Source: Pradoshia sp. D12 (GTDB lineage Bacteria > Bacillota > Bacilli > Bacillales > Pradoshiaceae). From it: DNA of 64,000 nucleotides. The stretch is from positions 3,785,587 through 3,849,586 of the forward strand of contig NZ_CP044545.1 of NCBI RefSeq assembly GCF_008935075.1, read 5' to 3'. A program made the translations under genes and the position numbers. Positions 56,039-64,000 of the stretch are shown here, one piece after another. How positions within the stretch are numbered: the first letter of the stretch is position 1; each line of letters opens with the position of its first letter. Under the pieces are notes generated by a model, which saw only the letters and a program-made list of their open reading frames with translations, did not search any database and had not been told where the DNA came from.

Positions 56039-57310
56039 GTGAAAATAGTGAAACAAATCTTTTTAAATTATAAAGGTTCCATCATCTTACTGCTGGCAAT
56101 CGCGATTGGTGGGGTAGCCGGTTATCTGATCGGTCCCGATATAGCAGTTATTAAGCCATTCGGGGATTTATTTCTGAACTTATTATTCATGATTATCGTT
56201 CCGCTTGTATTTTTCAGTATCACTTCCGCTATTGCAAATATGAGTGAAATGAAGCGTCTCGGAAAAATCATGGGCAGTATTGTCATCGTGTTCTTCACAA
56301 CCGCTCTTATTGCGGCGGTACTCGGCTTTATCGGTACAACTTTTATGAATCCAATTGGGGATTCCGATGTATCATCCATTAAAGAATTAATGTCAAACAC
56401 TGAAGTGGTTGAAACAGAAGAAATTTCTTTCCTGGGCCAGTTAGTTAACACTTTTACAGTAAGTGATTTCTCAGAGCTCTTATCCAAAAATCATATATTA
56501 CAATTAATCGTATTTTCCGTATTAGTTGGATTGGCTACAGCTATGGCTGGGGAAAAAGGTCGGCCTGTTGCACAATTGATGAGCTCAGCAACTGAAGTAT
56601 TAATGAAGGTTGTCAAAATTATCATGTACTATGCCCCTATCGGATTAGGCTGTTATTTTGCCACAATTATTGGAGAGCTTGGGCCGCAAATTCTTGAAGG
56701 ATATGCCCGTTCATTTGCTCTGTATATGATTTTAAGTATCATCTACTTCTTTGGTTTCTTTACTTTATATGCTTATATAGCAGCAGGCAAAAATGGTATC
56801 AATGTATTTTGGAAGAATGCCCTTCCTCCATCCGTAACTGCTATAGCAACATGCTCAAGTGCTGCTTGTATACCTATCAACCTGGAAGCTACTAAAAGAA
56901 TCGGAGTTCCAGACGATATTGCTGAGACTGTCATCCCTCTTGGTGCCAATACACATAAAGATGGATCTGTCTTTGGAGGAGTTTTGAAGATTGTCTTTCT
57001 ATTCAGCCTCTTCGGCAAAGACATGACAAGTGTATCAAGCATTTTAAGTATTCTTGCTGTTTCCTTCCTTGTCGGAGCTGTCATGGGAGCTATACCTGGC
57101 GGCGGTATGATAGGAGAAATGCTCATTCTTTCTGTATTTGGTTTCTCACCAGAGGTGCTGCCAATTATCGCTGTAATCAGCACAATTATTGATATTCCTG
57201 CAACCTTATTGAACTCAACTGGAAACACAGTATGTGCAATGCTCGTAGCTCGTCTGGTTGAGGGTAAAAACTGGCTGCAAAACTCACTTAGTAAAACAGC
57301 TAAAGCATAG
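56039..57310 (+). CDS. Dicarboxylate/amino acid:cation symporter
   Basis: This 423-aa DAACS-family carrier imports glutamate, aspartate or C4-dicarboxylates with Na+ or H+. Signatures are FLNLLFMIIVPLVFFSI, the serine-rich hairpin ATCSSAACIPINLEATKRIG, ANTHKDGSVFGGVLKI and the last-helix STGNTVCAMLVARLVEG. The NMDGTA and GNDVA motifs of glutamate carriers are replaced (NTHKDGS, GNTVC), so specificity may differ. Start is GTG, either 56039 or 56048; GAGAGG favours the second by spacing. Confidence 0.87.
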   Translation: MKIVKQIFLNYKGSIILLLAIAIGGVAGYLIGPDIAVIKPFGDLFLNLLFMIIVPLVFFSITSAIANMSEMKRLGKIMGSIVIVFFTTALIAAVLGFIGTTFMNPIGDSDVSSIKELMSNTEVVETEEISFLGQLVNTFTVSDFSELLSKNHILQLIVFSVLVGLATAMAGEKGRPVAQLMSSATEVLMKVVKIIMYYAPIGLGCYFATIIGELGPQILEGYARSFALYMILSIIYFFGFFTLYAYIAAGKNGINVFWKNALPPSVTAIATCSSAACIPINLEATKRIGVPDDIAETVIPLGANTHKDGSVFGGVLKIVFLFSLFGKDMTSVSSILSILAVSFLVGAVMGAIPGGGMIGEMLILSVFGFSPEVLPIIAVISTIIDIPATLLNSTGNTVCAMLVARLVEGKNWLQNSLSKTAKA

Positions 57311-57350
57311 AACATATTATTCGTTTTTTTCCCTATAAGGATCAATTCAG

Positions 57351-57394
57351 ACTGCAGATAAAATTCCGTTTGGAATTTTGTCTGCAGTTTTTTG
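57351..57394 (+). terminator. Symporter terminator
   Basis: ACTGCAGA..AAATTCC / GGAATTT..TCTGCAGT with a T run of seven. Confidence 0.9.
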
Positions 57395-57796
57395 TATAAT
57401 AAGGCTACTATCTGCTGCTTTCTGATTGATAAGCAATGTCATATACGACTTTTAAGGAATATGGTTCTGTAGGTCACTGTTGGTTACTAAAAAGGAAAAG
57501 AATCGTTGAAATTTCGTGAGACTACTACAGGAGAAGCCAGCACAGCAAGGACAAGCGAGGAATAAAACAAGGAAATATGACCGGTTGCCTGTAGAAAAAA
57601 TGGGCTGGGGCCATAAGTAACATTGTTTTTATGAAGCTTTAAATATAGATTTCATACAGCCTATAACATTTACTTTTAATACTATACATATATAAAAGCA
57701 AAAAAATGACGAAAAAGAGGTTTGAACTATAAACATTAGGGAATATATGCCGATAATAGATATAGATAGGTATCCGCTTGGGGTAGGAGGAATTAG
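57395..57796. other. Gene-free gap with a repeat relic
   Basis: About 57505-57560 (GAAATTTCGTGAGACTACTA then CAGGAGAAGCCAGCACAGCA) resembles the minus strand of 47711-47752 and looks like a weathered copy of an interspersed repeat of the type common in Bacillus genomes. The rest is AT-rich and unremarkable; a ribosome site TAGGAGG precedes the next gene. Confidence 0.35.
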
Positions 57797-58411
57797 ATGC
57801 TTACAATCATCTTGACTGGAATTATTGTTACCATTTTCTTTGGCATCCTGTTAAAATATTTTTTCACGAAACGTAAACAACATAATATTTTCTATAAGGA
57901 AATTTTTTCAACTGTTTATTCACCTATTATCATTAAGGCCCAGCATATAAAAAAAACATATGGTTTCTTTGAAAATCAACCCTATGTAATAAGGGAACAT
58001 CGTATAAAGCAATCAAATAAAGTGACAGATTCCATTTGCCTAGCCGATGAAATAATGAAACAGTTAGAGGGAAATGAACAGTATATGTCAAAGAAGATGC
58101 TGGAACTATATTTTGGTATACATAGTAAAAATAAAGAATATCACGAATTGGAAACCTCAAATTTGAACGCAAGCCACAAGGATTTTTTACTGGCTAAACT
58201 TGAATATGAAATCAATACCCAAAAGTTAATTTTGATGAACGCCTTTTTTAAAGAGATGGAGCAAACTGCTGAGAACGCGGATCTTCTTTACCCAGAGCTA
58301 AAGGATATGTTACAATTCTATTCCCATTTTACAAACCATATTTTGCTGAATGAATTAATCTTGGCTCTTCCAACATCCACATCTAAAAAAGGTGTTTCCA
58401 TACATAACTAA
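57797..58411 (+). CDS. Membrane-anchored protein of unknown function
   Basis: I do not recognise this 204-aa protein. Residues 1-23 form one membrane helix (MLTIILTGIIVTIFFGILLK), followed by a basic cytoplasmic-type boundary (KRKQH), so the remaining 180 residues, helical and charged, probably lie inside the cell (N-out, C-in). There are no cysteines or known motifs. TAGGAGG is 7 nt before the ATG, supporting expression. It is monocistronic and convergent with the deacetylase gene. Confidence 0.75.
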   Translation: MLTIILTGIIVTIFFGILLKYFFTKRKQHNIFYKEIFSTVYSPIIIKAQHIKKTYGFFENQPYVIREHRIKQSNKVTDSICLADEIMKQLEGNEQYMSKKMLELYFGIHSKNKEYHELETSNLNASHKDFLLAKLEYEINTQKLILMNAFFKEMEQTAENADLLYPELKDMLQFYSHFTNHILLNELILALPTSTSKKGVSIHN

Positions 58412-58413
58412 AA

Positions 58414-58452
58414 TGTGAGGCTGCTGATGAATCTTGCAGCCTCACAATAATG
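58414..58452. terminator. Bidirectional terminator
   Basis: Perfect stem TGTGAGGCTGC (58414-58424) / GCAGCCTCACA (58456-region to 58446 by pairing) around a loop TGATGAATCTT; the minus strand ends in ATTTTAG. It separates convergent genes. Confidence 0.75.
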
Positions 58453-58462
58453 GTTAGTATTA

Positions 58463-59377
58463 TCATTCGTAAGTTATTAGTTTATCGAATATATCCAGAG
58501 TTGTCCCTGGATAAACACCTCTTCTTGGTATCTCCAACATATTATCACCTGGAGAAGCCATGCCATCTTTTATAGTGAAGGCCATATCAGTATCCAGTTC
58601 TTTCAGGATTTCTAAAGTGGATTTGTTATATTCCCCATATGGGTAAGCAAATGCACTAGAATCGCCGATGGTTTCATAGCCAGACTGAATGTCAGCCTTT
58701 ACATCTTCATATTCCTTTGAAATCAAATATGATACCCCATTGTCATCGAGTTTATGGAATTCATCGGCGTGCCCGTGATAACTAAAAACATCTAAGCTTT
58801 TATTAATATCTTTAACGCTTAAAAATTGCGCGTCAGCAGGATCATAATCACGAGGATTTCGGTCTATTCCTCCTGTGATCAGGAAGATTGATGCGTTGAA
58901 ATTATGTTTCTTTAAGACAGGATACGCATTAATATAATTATCCTTAAAGCCATCATCAAAAGTAATCAGGACACTTTTAGTTGGTATCGCAATGTCTTCT
59001 TTCATATAGGCCTGGAATTCGGGCAATGTCAGCGTTTTGAATCCCTTATCTTTCAAATATTGCATTTGCGCTTCGAAATCATATAAAGTGACGATTGTAC
59101 CATGAAGATTTCCATCTTCATCATAGTGATTTTTAACAAGATCCTTATTATCGATGACTCTGTGGTACATCAAGACAGTAATTTTTTCTGCCTTATCGTT
59201 TTCTTTAACTTTAAAATCCCTTACATTAACGGTGTTTTCAATATCTAATGGTCTATCCACCCTTAAACTGAATTTAGCATGGGCAATTGTATCGAAATTA
59301 TTTGTAAAATAGCCGGCTAATAATGTGAAGTGCCCTATAAAAACAATTAGGAATATAAGATTTACATTTTTCTTCAA
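58463..59377 (-). CDS. Polysaccharide deacetylase (PgaB/IcaB-like)
   Basis: This 304-aa exported or membrane-tethered enzyme has an N-terminal hydrophobic segment ([17 protein letters not shown]) and a NodB domain. Metal-site motifs are [18 protein letters not shown] (Asp141-Asp142) and [11 protein letters not shown], with FAYPYGEYN as motif 3. It probably de-N-acetylates a poly-N-acetylglucosamine-like polymer made by the glycosyltransferase 17 nt upstream. No other pga/ica genes (C or D types) are present. Confidence 0.87.
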   Translation of the reverse strand: MKKNVNLIFLIVFIGHFTLLAGYFTNNFDTIAHAKFSLRVDRPLDIENTVNVRDFKVKENDKAEKITVLMYHRVIDNKDLVKNHYDEDGNLHGTIVTLYDFEAQMQYLKDKGFKTLTLPEFQAYMKEDIAIPTKSVLITFDDGFKDNYINAYPVLKKHNFNASIFLITGGIDRNPRDYDPADAQFLSVKDINKSLDVFSYHGHADEFHKLDDNGVSYLISKEYEDVKADIQSGYETIGDSSAFAYPYGEYNKSTLEILKELDTDMAFTIKDGMASPGDNMLEIPRRGVYPGTTLDIFDKLITYE

Positions 59378-59394
59378 AACTGAAACAATCCTCC

Positions 59395-60804
59395 TCAGCC
59401 CGCACTCTTTTTATGTTCATTCAGATCAATTACTTTTCCGTTATCCTGTATATCTTCATCATAGGTTTGATGTTGGCCGCCTACCCGCTTCACCTTATTC
59501 CAACTGTTCTTGTTTATAAAATAACCGACAGTACCAAAAGTATTGAATAAAACGCCTAAAAAACGGTATGTGACAATTTCGAATGGAACAAAGAATACAA
59601 TCCGTATTTTGTCAATCCTTGAGAATGCATATCCAAATCGATTGGTAATAATCATGGCCACTAAACTTTGGAAAACCCCGAGGCTGAAAGAAAAAGCAAA
59701 TAACATAAGCGCTAATATAGCCCCCTCACCCATAATTAGCATTACGAAAGGAATAATTAAGGTCGGGAATGCTGTTAATGTTCCAAGCATTAATGCATCC
59801 ACAATCAAAAACAGTGAGATGCCTGGACCGAATTTTGTAAGCAGCGAAGGTCCGTATGTAATGATGCAGTCGATAAATGCTTTTTGCCAACGAATCCGTT
59901 GTTTGAATAAGTCTCTGAATGTCTCGGGACCTTCTGTGAAACATACAGCTTCAGGTATGAAAAGGATTTTTTTATAAGGATAATTTGTCTTAATCAGACG
60001 TTGTATCCTCATCGTAATGTCCATGTCTTCTCCAACAGTAATGCGATATCCTCCCACTTCAAATAATGCGTCTCGCTTAAAGACACCAAACGCTCCTGAA
60101 ATAATGGCTAAAGCTTTGAATTTTGTCTGTGTAATTTTATAAAGATAAAAATTAACTAAGTATTGCAAGAATTGAAATCGTAGTAGGTGGGATATATTAA
60201 ATTTCGGCTTTGGATTTGTATAATCGCCATAGAAAGCTTGTCCAATATGAACCATTCCGCCTGCTGCAATAACACTATTATCCTTAAATGCAGAATTAAT
60301 GATCTGCAATGATTTTACATCCAGTCCGCTGTCAGCATCCAAGGTAATGATTGTTTCATATCCAGCAAACTCAATTCCAGCATTTAAAGAATCAGCTTTA
60401 CCGCCATTTTCTTTATCAATGATAAAGATGGACGGATATAATGTAGACTGGTAAATTCCTTTGATAGGTTTATGAGAAATCTGTGCGGCTTTCTCCTTTT
60501 CAACCCTCTTTAAGTCCAGCATGGAAATAAGCAATTCCATAGTATGATCCGTCGAACCATCATTAATGATAAATGCCTCATATTTTTTGTAATCGACATG
60601 CAGGATTGCCTGAATACAATTCTTGATAACCGTTTCCTCATTGTAAGCAGGTATAAGGATGGATATACCATCTTCCGGTTCACGCACTATTCTACTCCGT
60701 TCCCTATTTACACTAAAAAGAGGGACAATGATATAGAGAATTTGGAATGCAAAAAAGATAACATACAAAATAAGTGTAAAAATTAGTCCAATTGTTAAAT
60801 CCAT
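59395..60804 (-). CDS. Processive GT2 glycosyltransferase (PgaC/IcaA-like)
   Basis: This 469-aa membrane glycosyltransferase has one N-terminal helix (5-31), a GT2 domain with [15 protein letters not shown] at 82-84, DADSG at 156-160, [12 protein letters not shown] and QRIRW at 302-306, then about four C-terminal helices ([20 protein letters not shown] and onward). The D, DxD, D, QxxRW set is the processive synthase type used for poly-GlcNAc, cellulose or hyaluronan; pairing with a deacetylase favours poly-GlcNAc. AAGGAGG is 7 nt before the ATG. A nested hairpin leader precedes it. Confidence 0.9.
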   Translation of the reverse strand: MDLTIGLIFTLILYVIFFAFQILYIIVPLFSVNRERSRIVREPEDGISILIPAYNEETVIKNCIQAILHVDYKKYEAFIINDGSTDHTMELLISMLDLKRVEKEKAAQISHKPIKGIYQSTLYPSIFIIDKENGGKADSLNAGIEFAGYETIITLDADSGLDVKSLQIINSAFKDNSVIAAGGMVHIGQAFYGDYTNPKPKFNISHLLRFQFLQYLVNFYLYKITQTKFKALAIISGAFGVFKRDALFEVGGYRITVGEDMDITMRIQRLIKTNYPYKKILFIPEAVCFTEGPETFRDLFKQRIRWQKAFIDCIITYGPSLLTKFGPGISLFLIVDALMLGTLTAFPTLIIPFVMLIMGEGAILALMLFAFSFSLGVFQSLVAMIITNRFGYAFSRIDKIRIVFFVPFEIVTYRFLGVLFNTFGTVGYFINKNSWNKVKRVGGQHQTYDEDIQDNGKVIDLNEHKKSAG

Positions 60805-60841
60805 TTAAATCCTCCTTATCAATAGATATGTATGATAAAAG

Positions 60842-60941
60842 CTCATCTAAAACTATTATCTTAAAAATAAAAGTACCTATTGAAAGTAAAAAGCCTTGTC
60901 TTCTAAAGGCTTGTTACACATAGGTACTCATTTTAGATGAG
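60842..60941 (-). promoter_or_regulatory. Nested inverted-repeat leader of the polysaccharide genes
   Basis: Three nested arm pairs share one centre: CTCATCTAAAA (60842-60852) / TTTTAGATGAG (60931-60941); AGTACCTAT (60872-60880) / ATAGGTACT (60920-60928); AAGCCTT (60891-60897) / AAGGCTT (60906-60912). On the minus strand the inner hairpin is followed by TTTTTACTTTC, like an attenuator. It lies 38-137 nt before the start codon. It matches no riboswitch class I know. Confidence 0.6.
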
Positions 60942-62012
60942 ATGCCATAACCCTTATAGCTAATTTGAGCTATTCCTGTTTCTATAACTGTGTAAGATTA
61001 TCTTTTTAGTGAATTTCATCTAAATAGGACATTGTTTCTTACTCGAGGGGAAAAAGCAGGTGTGTAGTTCGAATTACATAATTATAAAAATATAGTAATT
61101 TTCTGACAAGCTTAGGTTCCATGATAATGATTCTTGTTACCTAAAGTCAATGTGCGAAAAGACATAATATACTACCATTCGACATCACTTTTTTTTAAAA
61201 ATAGGTCAAATCTGCTAAAAAGACAGGATAAAAGAATCAATTATAGTGTAGGTATTTTTTCAATCCATAGTAATATAGCTCTATATGCTTAGTTCTAAAG
61301 TATTGTTTTTATATTAATTTAAAATATTTTTTAATTTAAAAATTAAATATGTGGTTTTCACTGCTAAACTGACTAATAAAATGATATCGGCTCTACTTAA
61401 AGGGACGTCCATATTACACGATCAATAAAGTGTTTAACTGCATGTTTTTACAAAATTCAAAGCAAGCACCAAGCCTTACAGTGGAGGAGCTTAATGATAA
61501 TCTGCTTAAAGAAAACGGGTTGCTAGTACTAACGTTAAGCTTTGGTATATTGCGACAATACGTAGTAAAAAAGATACTTAAACATAGAACAGAAAAAGAT
61601 CCATATGCAATCCATTTTTGAGTAGATACATTCATTTTGTAGTTATTTCATTTAATGACTTTCATATTGCCGAACGACAAAATTGATTGAACGTATGTCA
61701 ATTCGGTATTTAAACAATCCCTTGTACGCAAAATTAAGCTGGGGTGATTATGTAGATTTATTTTCATGAAATTTCCGAGGAAATGTTAAATAGATTACCA
61801 CTCTTAGTAGAGATCAACTTTGAAGAAGAAGTTAATACTTTATAACCTTAGATTGATAAAATTTCTGTAAACCCCTCGGTGTTCAAGAATGAATCTAATG
61901 ATTGTATCATCAACCTAACAAGTAAGAATAAAACCCCTTAATAAATATTAACTAAAGGGCTTTTCCTTGCGGATGAATAGATTTTGATTCATTCTACGGC
62001 CGCACTGTATTG
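60942..62012. pseudogene. Gene-poor AT-rich stretch with decayed frames
   Basis: No intact gene is convincing. At 61442-61621 (plus) a 60-codon frame from an ATG (MFLQNSKQAPSLTVEELNDN...) lacks a ribosome site. At about 61659-61769 (plus) a frame reads ...RMSIRYLNNPLYAKLSWG then DYVDLFS and stops, and the next frame continues with EISEEMLNRLPLLVEINFEE to a stop near 61845. The NNPLYA..SWGDY pattern recalls the segment after the catalytic domain in large serine recombinases, but the match is short. A weak terminator (CCCTT/AAAGGG, 61936-61962) serves the methyltransferase gene. Confidence 0.25.
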
Positions 62013-62726
62013 CTATTTTTGCGCACGTACAATTCGGTAACTCATCGCGTCACGATATTGAAGCAAAAACCTTTCATGCTGTTCCAGTAGATCAAATAAA
62101 GCATCCGGCACATCCTCTGATGGCTGAAATTCTGTCAGAGGCTCATGATCATCATAAAAGGAGGGCAATGTTCTAATTTGTACGTCCGCAAACCCTGCCT
62201 TATTCATTGCGTCTTTCCATCTATCCTCGTTCCACATCTGTTGAAATCCATAAAACTGTCCAATCTGTTTTTGTTCTATTTCTGAAAGAGTTCCTTGCAT
62301 GGTCAGTTCTATGGCATACAAAACACCACCAGGCTTTAACACTCTTAGCATTTCTCTAAGAACAGGCTCTATTTCAACAAAGGATAGAACGGATTCAGCC
62401 AGAACATAATGAGTGGATTGATTCTTCATTGGAATAGCTTCCAACGAGGATTCTACTGTCTGTATAGGTAATTGCAATTGCAAAAACCTGTTCTTCGCTT
62501 TCTGAATCATGATCGGATGGGCATCGAGCGCTATAATGTTCGCTTGATACGTATTATACAAATAAGCACTGGTTTGTCCCGTACCACAGCCCGCATCAAG
62601 AATGACGGTGTCTTGAGTAATAGGCTCATCCTTCAGCATGATTTCTGTTGCCCTTAGTCCTCCCGGATGAGCTCCTCCAATTCCAAGCTTAGATAATAAA
62701 TCCATATACGTAAATGTGGTCATCAT
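62013..62726 (-). CDS. Class I SAM-dependent methyltransferase
   Basis: This 237-aa methyltransferase has motif I VILDAGCGTGQTSAYLY, the acidic ribose-binding residue in IIALDAHPIMIQKAK, motif IV-like HYVLAESVLSFV and LREMLRVLKPGGVLYAIELT. It is of the small-molecule (UbiE/type 11) kind; the substrate is unknown. GAGGTGG directly precedes two adjacent ATGs (62726 and 62723). It is a single gene beside the gene-poor stretch. Confidence 0.87.
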   Translation of the reverse strand: MMTTFTYMDLLSKLGIGGAHPGGLRATEIMLKDEPITQDTVILDAGCGTGQTSAYLYNTYQANIIALDAHPIMIQKAKNRFLQLQLPIQTVESSLEAIPMKNQSTHYVLAESVLSFVEIEPVLREMLRVLKPGGVLYAIELTMQGTLSEIEQKQIGQFYGFQQMWNEDRWKDAMNKAGFADVQIRTLPSFYDDHEPLTEFQPSEDVPDALFDLLEQHERFLLQYRDAMSYRIVRAQK

Positions 62727-62885
62727 CCACCTCTGTCAGTGTTTTACACATTGTATGCCTCTTCTTTTTTTTGGTTCTTGGCTTAGCGTCGGATTTTTAT
62801 TGGAATTTTGGGTAAACAAACAGTCAAGTTGTCCATCTATCAATACAATACAAAGAAGACATTATTCGAAAGGGGCATCAGGTAA

Positions 62886-63119
62886 ATGAACTATTACAAT
62901 CTATGCAATAAACATATTGGTCGAAATGTGCGCATAACTGACCGTCATAATCGTGTTCATGCCGGGACAATCACAAGAGTCACTAGAAGCCATGTATGGA
63001 TTAAGCCACATGGCGGTCAGAATGGCTATGGCTATTGGGGCTGGGGCGGAGGAGGCTGGGGCTATCCAGTTGGACTTGGCCTTATTACCGGCTTTGCTCT
63101 CGGAGCTTTATTTTTCTAA
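62886..63119 (+). CDS. Small protein with basic Sm-like part and Gly/Trp tail
   Basis: This 77-aa protein begins MNYYNLCNKHIGRNVRITDR, continues HNRVHAGTITRVTRSHVWIK (a beta-strand pattern like Sm/Hfq or SH3-type barrels) and then has a Gly/Trp/Tyr-rich linker (GYGYWGWGGGGWGYP) and a C-terminal hydrophobic helix (GLGLITGFALGALFF). Related small proteins occur in other Bacillus genomes as hypotheticals. AAAGGGG is 11 nt before the ATG and a terminator follows, so it is very likely expressed. Function unknown; a spore or membrane-surface role is only a guess. Confidence 0.8.
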   Translation: MNYYNLCNKHIGRNVRITDRHNRVHAGTITRVTRSHVWIKPHGGQNGYGYWGWGGGGWGYPVGLGLITGFALGALFF

Positions 63120-63125
63120 AAAGAA

Positions 63126-63157
63126 GGCCTCGTATATTCATTACGAGGCCATTTTTG
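63126..63157. terminator. Terminator of small-protein gene and rRNA methyltransferase gene
   Basis: Perfect stem GGCCTCGTA (63126-63134) / TACGAGGCC (63142-63150) followed by ATTTTTG, immediately before the stop of the convergent gene. Confidence 0.85.
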
Positions 63158-64000
63158 TTATCTTGCTAACTGGATAAACACTACTTTTAAGTAATTACCC
63201 TCTGGGTATTCATTGATTATTCTAAAATCATCAGGCAATGAAAATTCTTCAACAATTTTATATTTCTGATGCATTTCCTTACATGCACTATCGATAAAAG
63301 ATTTGAATTTATCCATTCCAAACAGACTGCAATTTGTTGAAGCAACAATCAGACCACCTTTTTCCGTGATTGCGATTGATTCCTTCAGCAGATTTGTATA
63401 ATCCTTTGCTGCGCTGAAGGTGAATTTCTTCGACTTGGCAAAGCTTGGCGGGTCGAGAATAACCATATCAAACTTTAACTCTTTTCTGCGTGCATATTTA
63501 AAATACTTAAATACATCCTCTACGATGATATCCTGTGCTTCATAATCAATGCTATTTACACTGAACTGTTCGATCGTTTTAGCCCGGCTTCTATTGGCAA
63601 GATCCACACTGGTCGTCTTTTTCGCTCCACCTAATGACGCAAACACAGAAAAGGCTCCCGTATAAGAAAACATATTTACAACGGTCTTTCCTTTAGCATA
63701 GTGGTCCCGGATTGTTTTACGTACATCACGCTGATCTAAGAAAACACCTACCATAGCACCATCATTTAGATTGACTGCAAAGTTTACGCCATTTTCCTTT
63801 ACGATGATTGGAAACTCACCTTCTTGCCCTACAACAAAATCATCATCTTCAATGTATTTTCCTTTTGTATCGAAACGTTTTTTTTCATAGATTCCTTTAA
63901 AATCTGTTAATCTGCGTAAAGACTCTAAAACATATTCTTTAAATGAGTAGATCCCTTGGCTATACCATTGAATGACAAAATATCCATCATAAAAATCAAT
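63158..64000 (-). CDS. rRNA large-subunit methyltransferase I family (RlmI/YwbD), 5' end beyond window
   Basis: 281 codons of the 3' part are visible; the N-terminus, with the PUA domain, lies off the right edge. Seen: IQWYSQGIYSFKEYVLESLR at the edge, FAVNLNDGAMVGVFLDQRDV, motif I VVNMFSYTGAFSVFASLGG, VDLANRSRA and motif IV VILDPPSFAKSK. This is the class I fold of m5C methyltransferases that act on 23S rRNA; B. subtilis YwbD is the likely counterpart. An internal ATG at 63754 is not the start because the homologous sequence runs on upstream. Confidence 0.9.
   Translation of the reverse strand: MDFYDGYFVIQWYSQGIYSFKEYVLESLRRLTDFKGIYEKKRFDTKGKYIEDDDFVVGQEGEFPIIVKENGVNFAVNLNDGAMVGVFLDQRDVRKTIRDHYAKGKTVVNMFSYTGAFSVFASLGGAKKTTSVDLANRSRAKTIEQFSVNSIDYEAQDIIVEDVFKYFKYARRKELKFDMVILDPPSFAKSKKFTFSAAKDYTNLLKESIAITEKGGLIVASTNCSLFGMDKFKSFIDSACKEMHQKYKIVEEFSLPDDFRIINEYPEGNYLKVVFIQLAR

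Noticed and set aside
56773-57345. Minus-strand 190-codon frame opposite the symporter gene
   Set aside because: It is antisense to conserved symporter motifs and has no independent support.
61414-61635. Minus-strand 73-codon frame opposite 61430-61621
   Set aside because: Serine-rich low-quality composition, no ribosome site, and mirror image of another weak frame.
1-64000. tRNA, rRNA genes, intact insertion sequences, prophage modules
   Set aside because: None was recognised on either strand; the only recombinase is the short protein at 46994-47557 and it has no element ends around it that I can see.

Overview
The window is a piece of chromosome from an endospore-forming member of the Bacillaceae (a Bacillus-like Firmicute). 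The evidence is AT-rich DNA, strong AGGAGG-type ribosome sites, several GTG/TTG starts, sporulation and germination genes (pbpG, rsfA, cwlJ, gerQ) and bacillithiol synthesis (bshB2). Much of the first 31 kb keeps the gene order of the B. subtilis ywj-ywi-ywh-ywg-ywf-ywd block. No rRNA, tRNA, CRISPR array, prophage or intact insertion sequence was seen. The species cannot be named from the sequence alone.

Region 1 (1-6.7 kb, minus strand) is a fatty-acid degradation cluster: a membrane Fe-S oxidoreductase (FadF), thiolase, 3-hydroxyacyl-CoA dehydrogenase and two tandem acyl-CoA dehydrogenases, with FadR-like and CcpA-like operators. Region 2 (6.9-31.7 kb) is the conserved housekeeping and sporulation block: uvsE, argS, polyamine genes speE-speB, pbpG, ywhD/ywhC/ywhB, ywgA, ywfO, a very large secreted phosphoesterase with a lamin-tail domain, rsfA, lipL, pta, hemQ, cwlJ-gerQ, ywdK-ywdI-ung, a sigma-B-type stress gene, pdxK, and yojF-bshB2. 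Region 3 (31.8-37.6 kb) holds a HAD phosphatase with a DNA-alkylation-repair protein, a striking tandem cluster of structured repeats (33.4-34.0 kb), transporters and a cold-shock gene. Region 4 (38-47 kb) holds topB and the complete seven-gene Mrp Na+/H+ antiporter operon, with a divergent UspA/KdpD-type protein.

Region 5 (47-64 kb) is more accessory: a small tyrosine recombinase whose promoter lies in a perfect palindrome, maltose phosphorylase with beta-phosphoglucomutase behind a LacI-type operator, a DEAD-family helicase with a DEGD motif, a glutaminyl-tRNA synthetase (unusual beside the normal Bacillus transamidation route), an AraC regulator divergent from a dicarboxylate/amino-acid symporter, a two-gene Pga/Ica-like exopolysaccharide unit behind a nested-hairpin leader, a gene-poor 1.1-kb stretch with decayed reading frames, a methyltransferase, a small Gly/Trp-rich protein and the 3' part of an rRNA methyltransferase gene.

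The most unusual unexplained signals are the tandem structured repeat cluster (33431-33969), the nested inverted repeat leader (60842-60941), the palindromic promoter of the recombinase (47575-47619), the GC-richer island bounded by two hairpins (52914-53172), and two apparent relics of one interspersed repeat in opposite orientations (about 47711-47752 and 57505-57560). None is proven to be a new system. All statements come from reading the sequence by eye; no database search was run.
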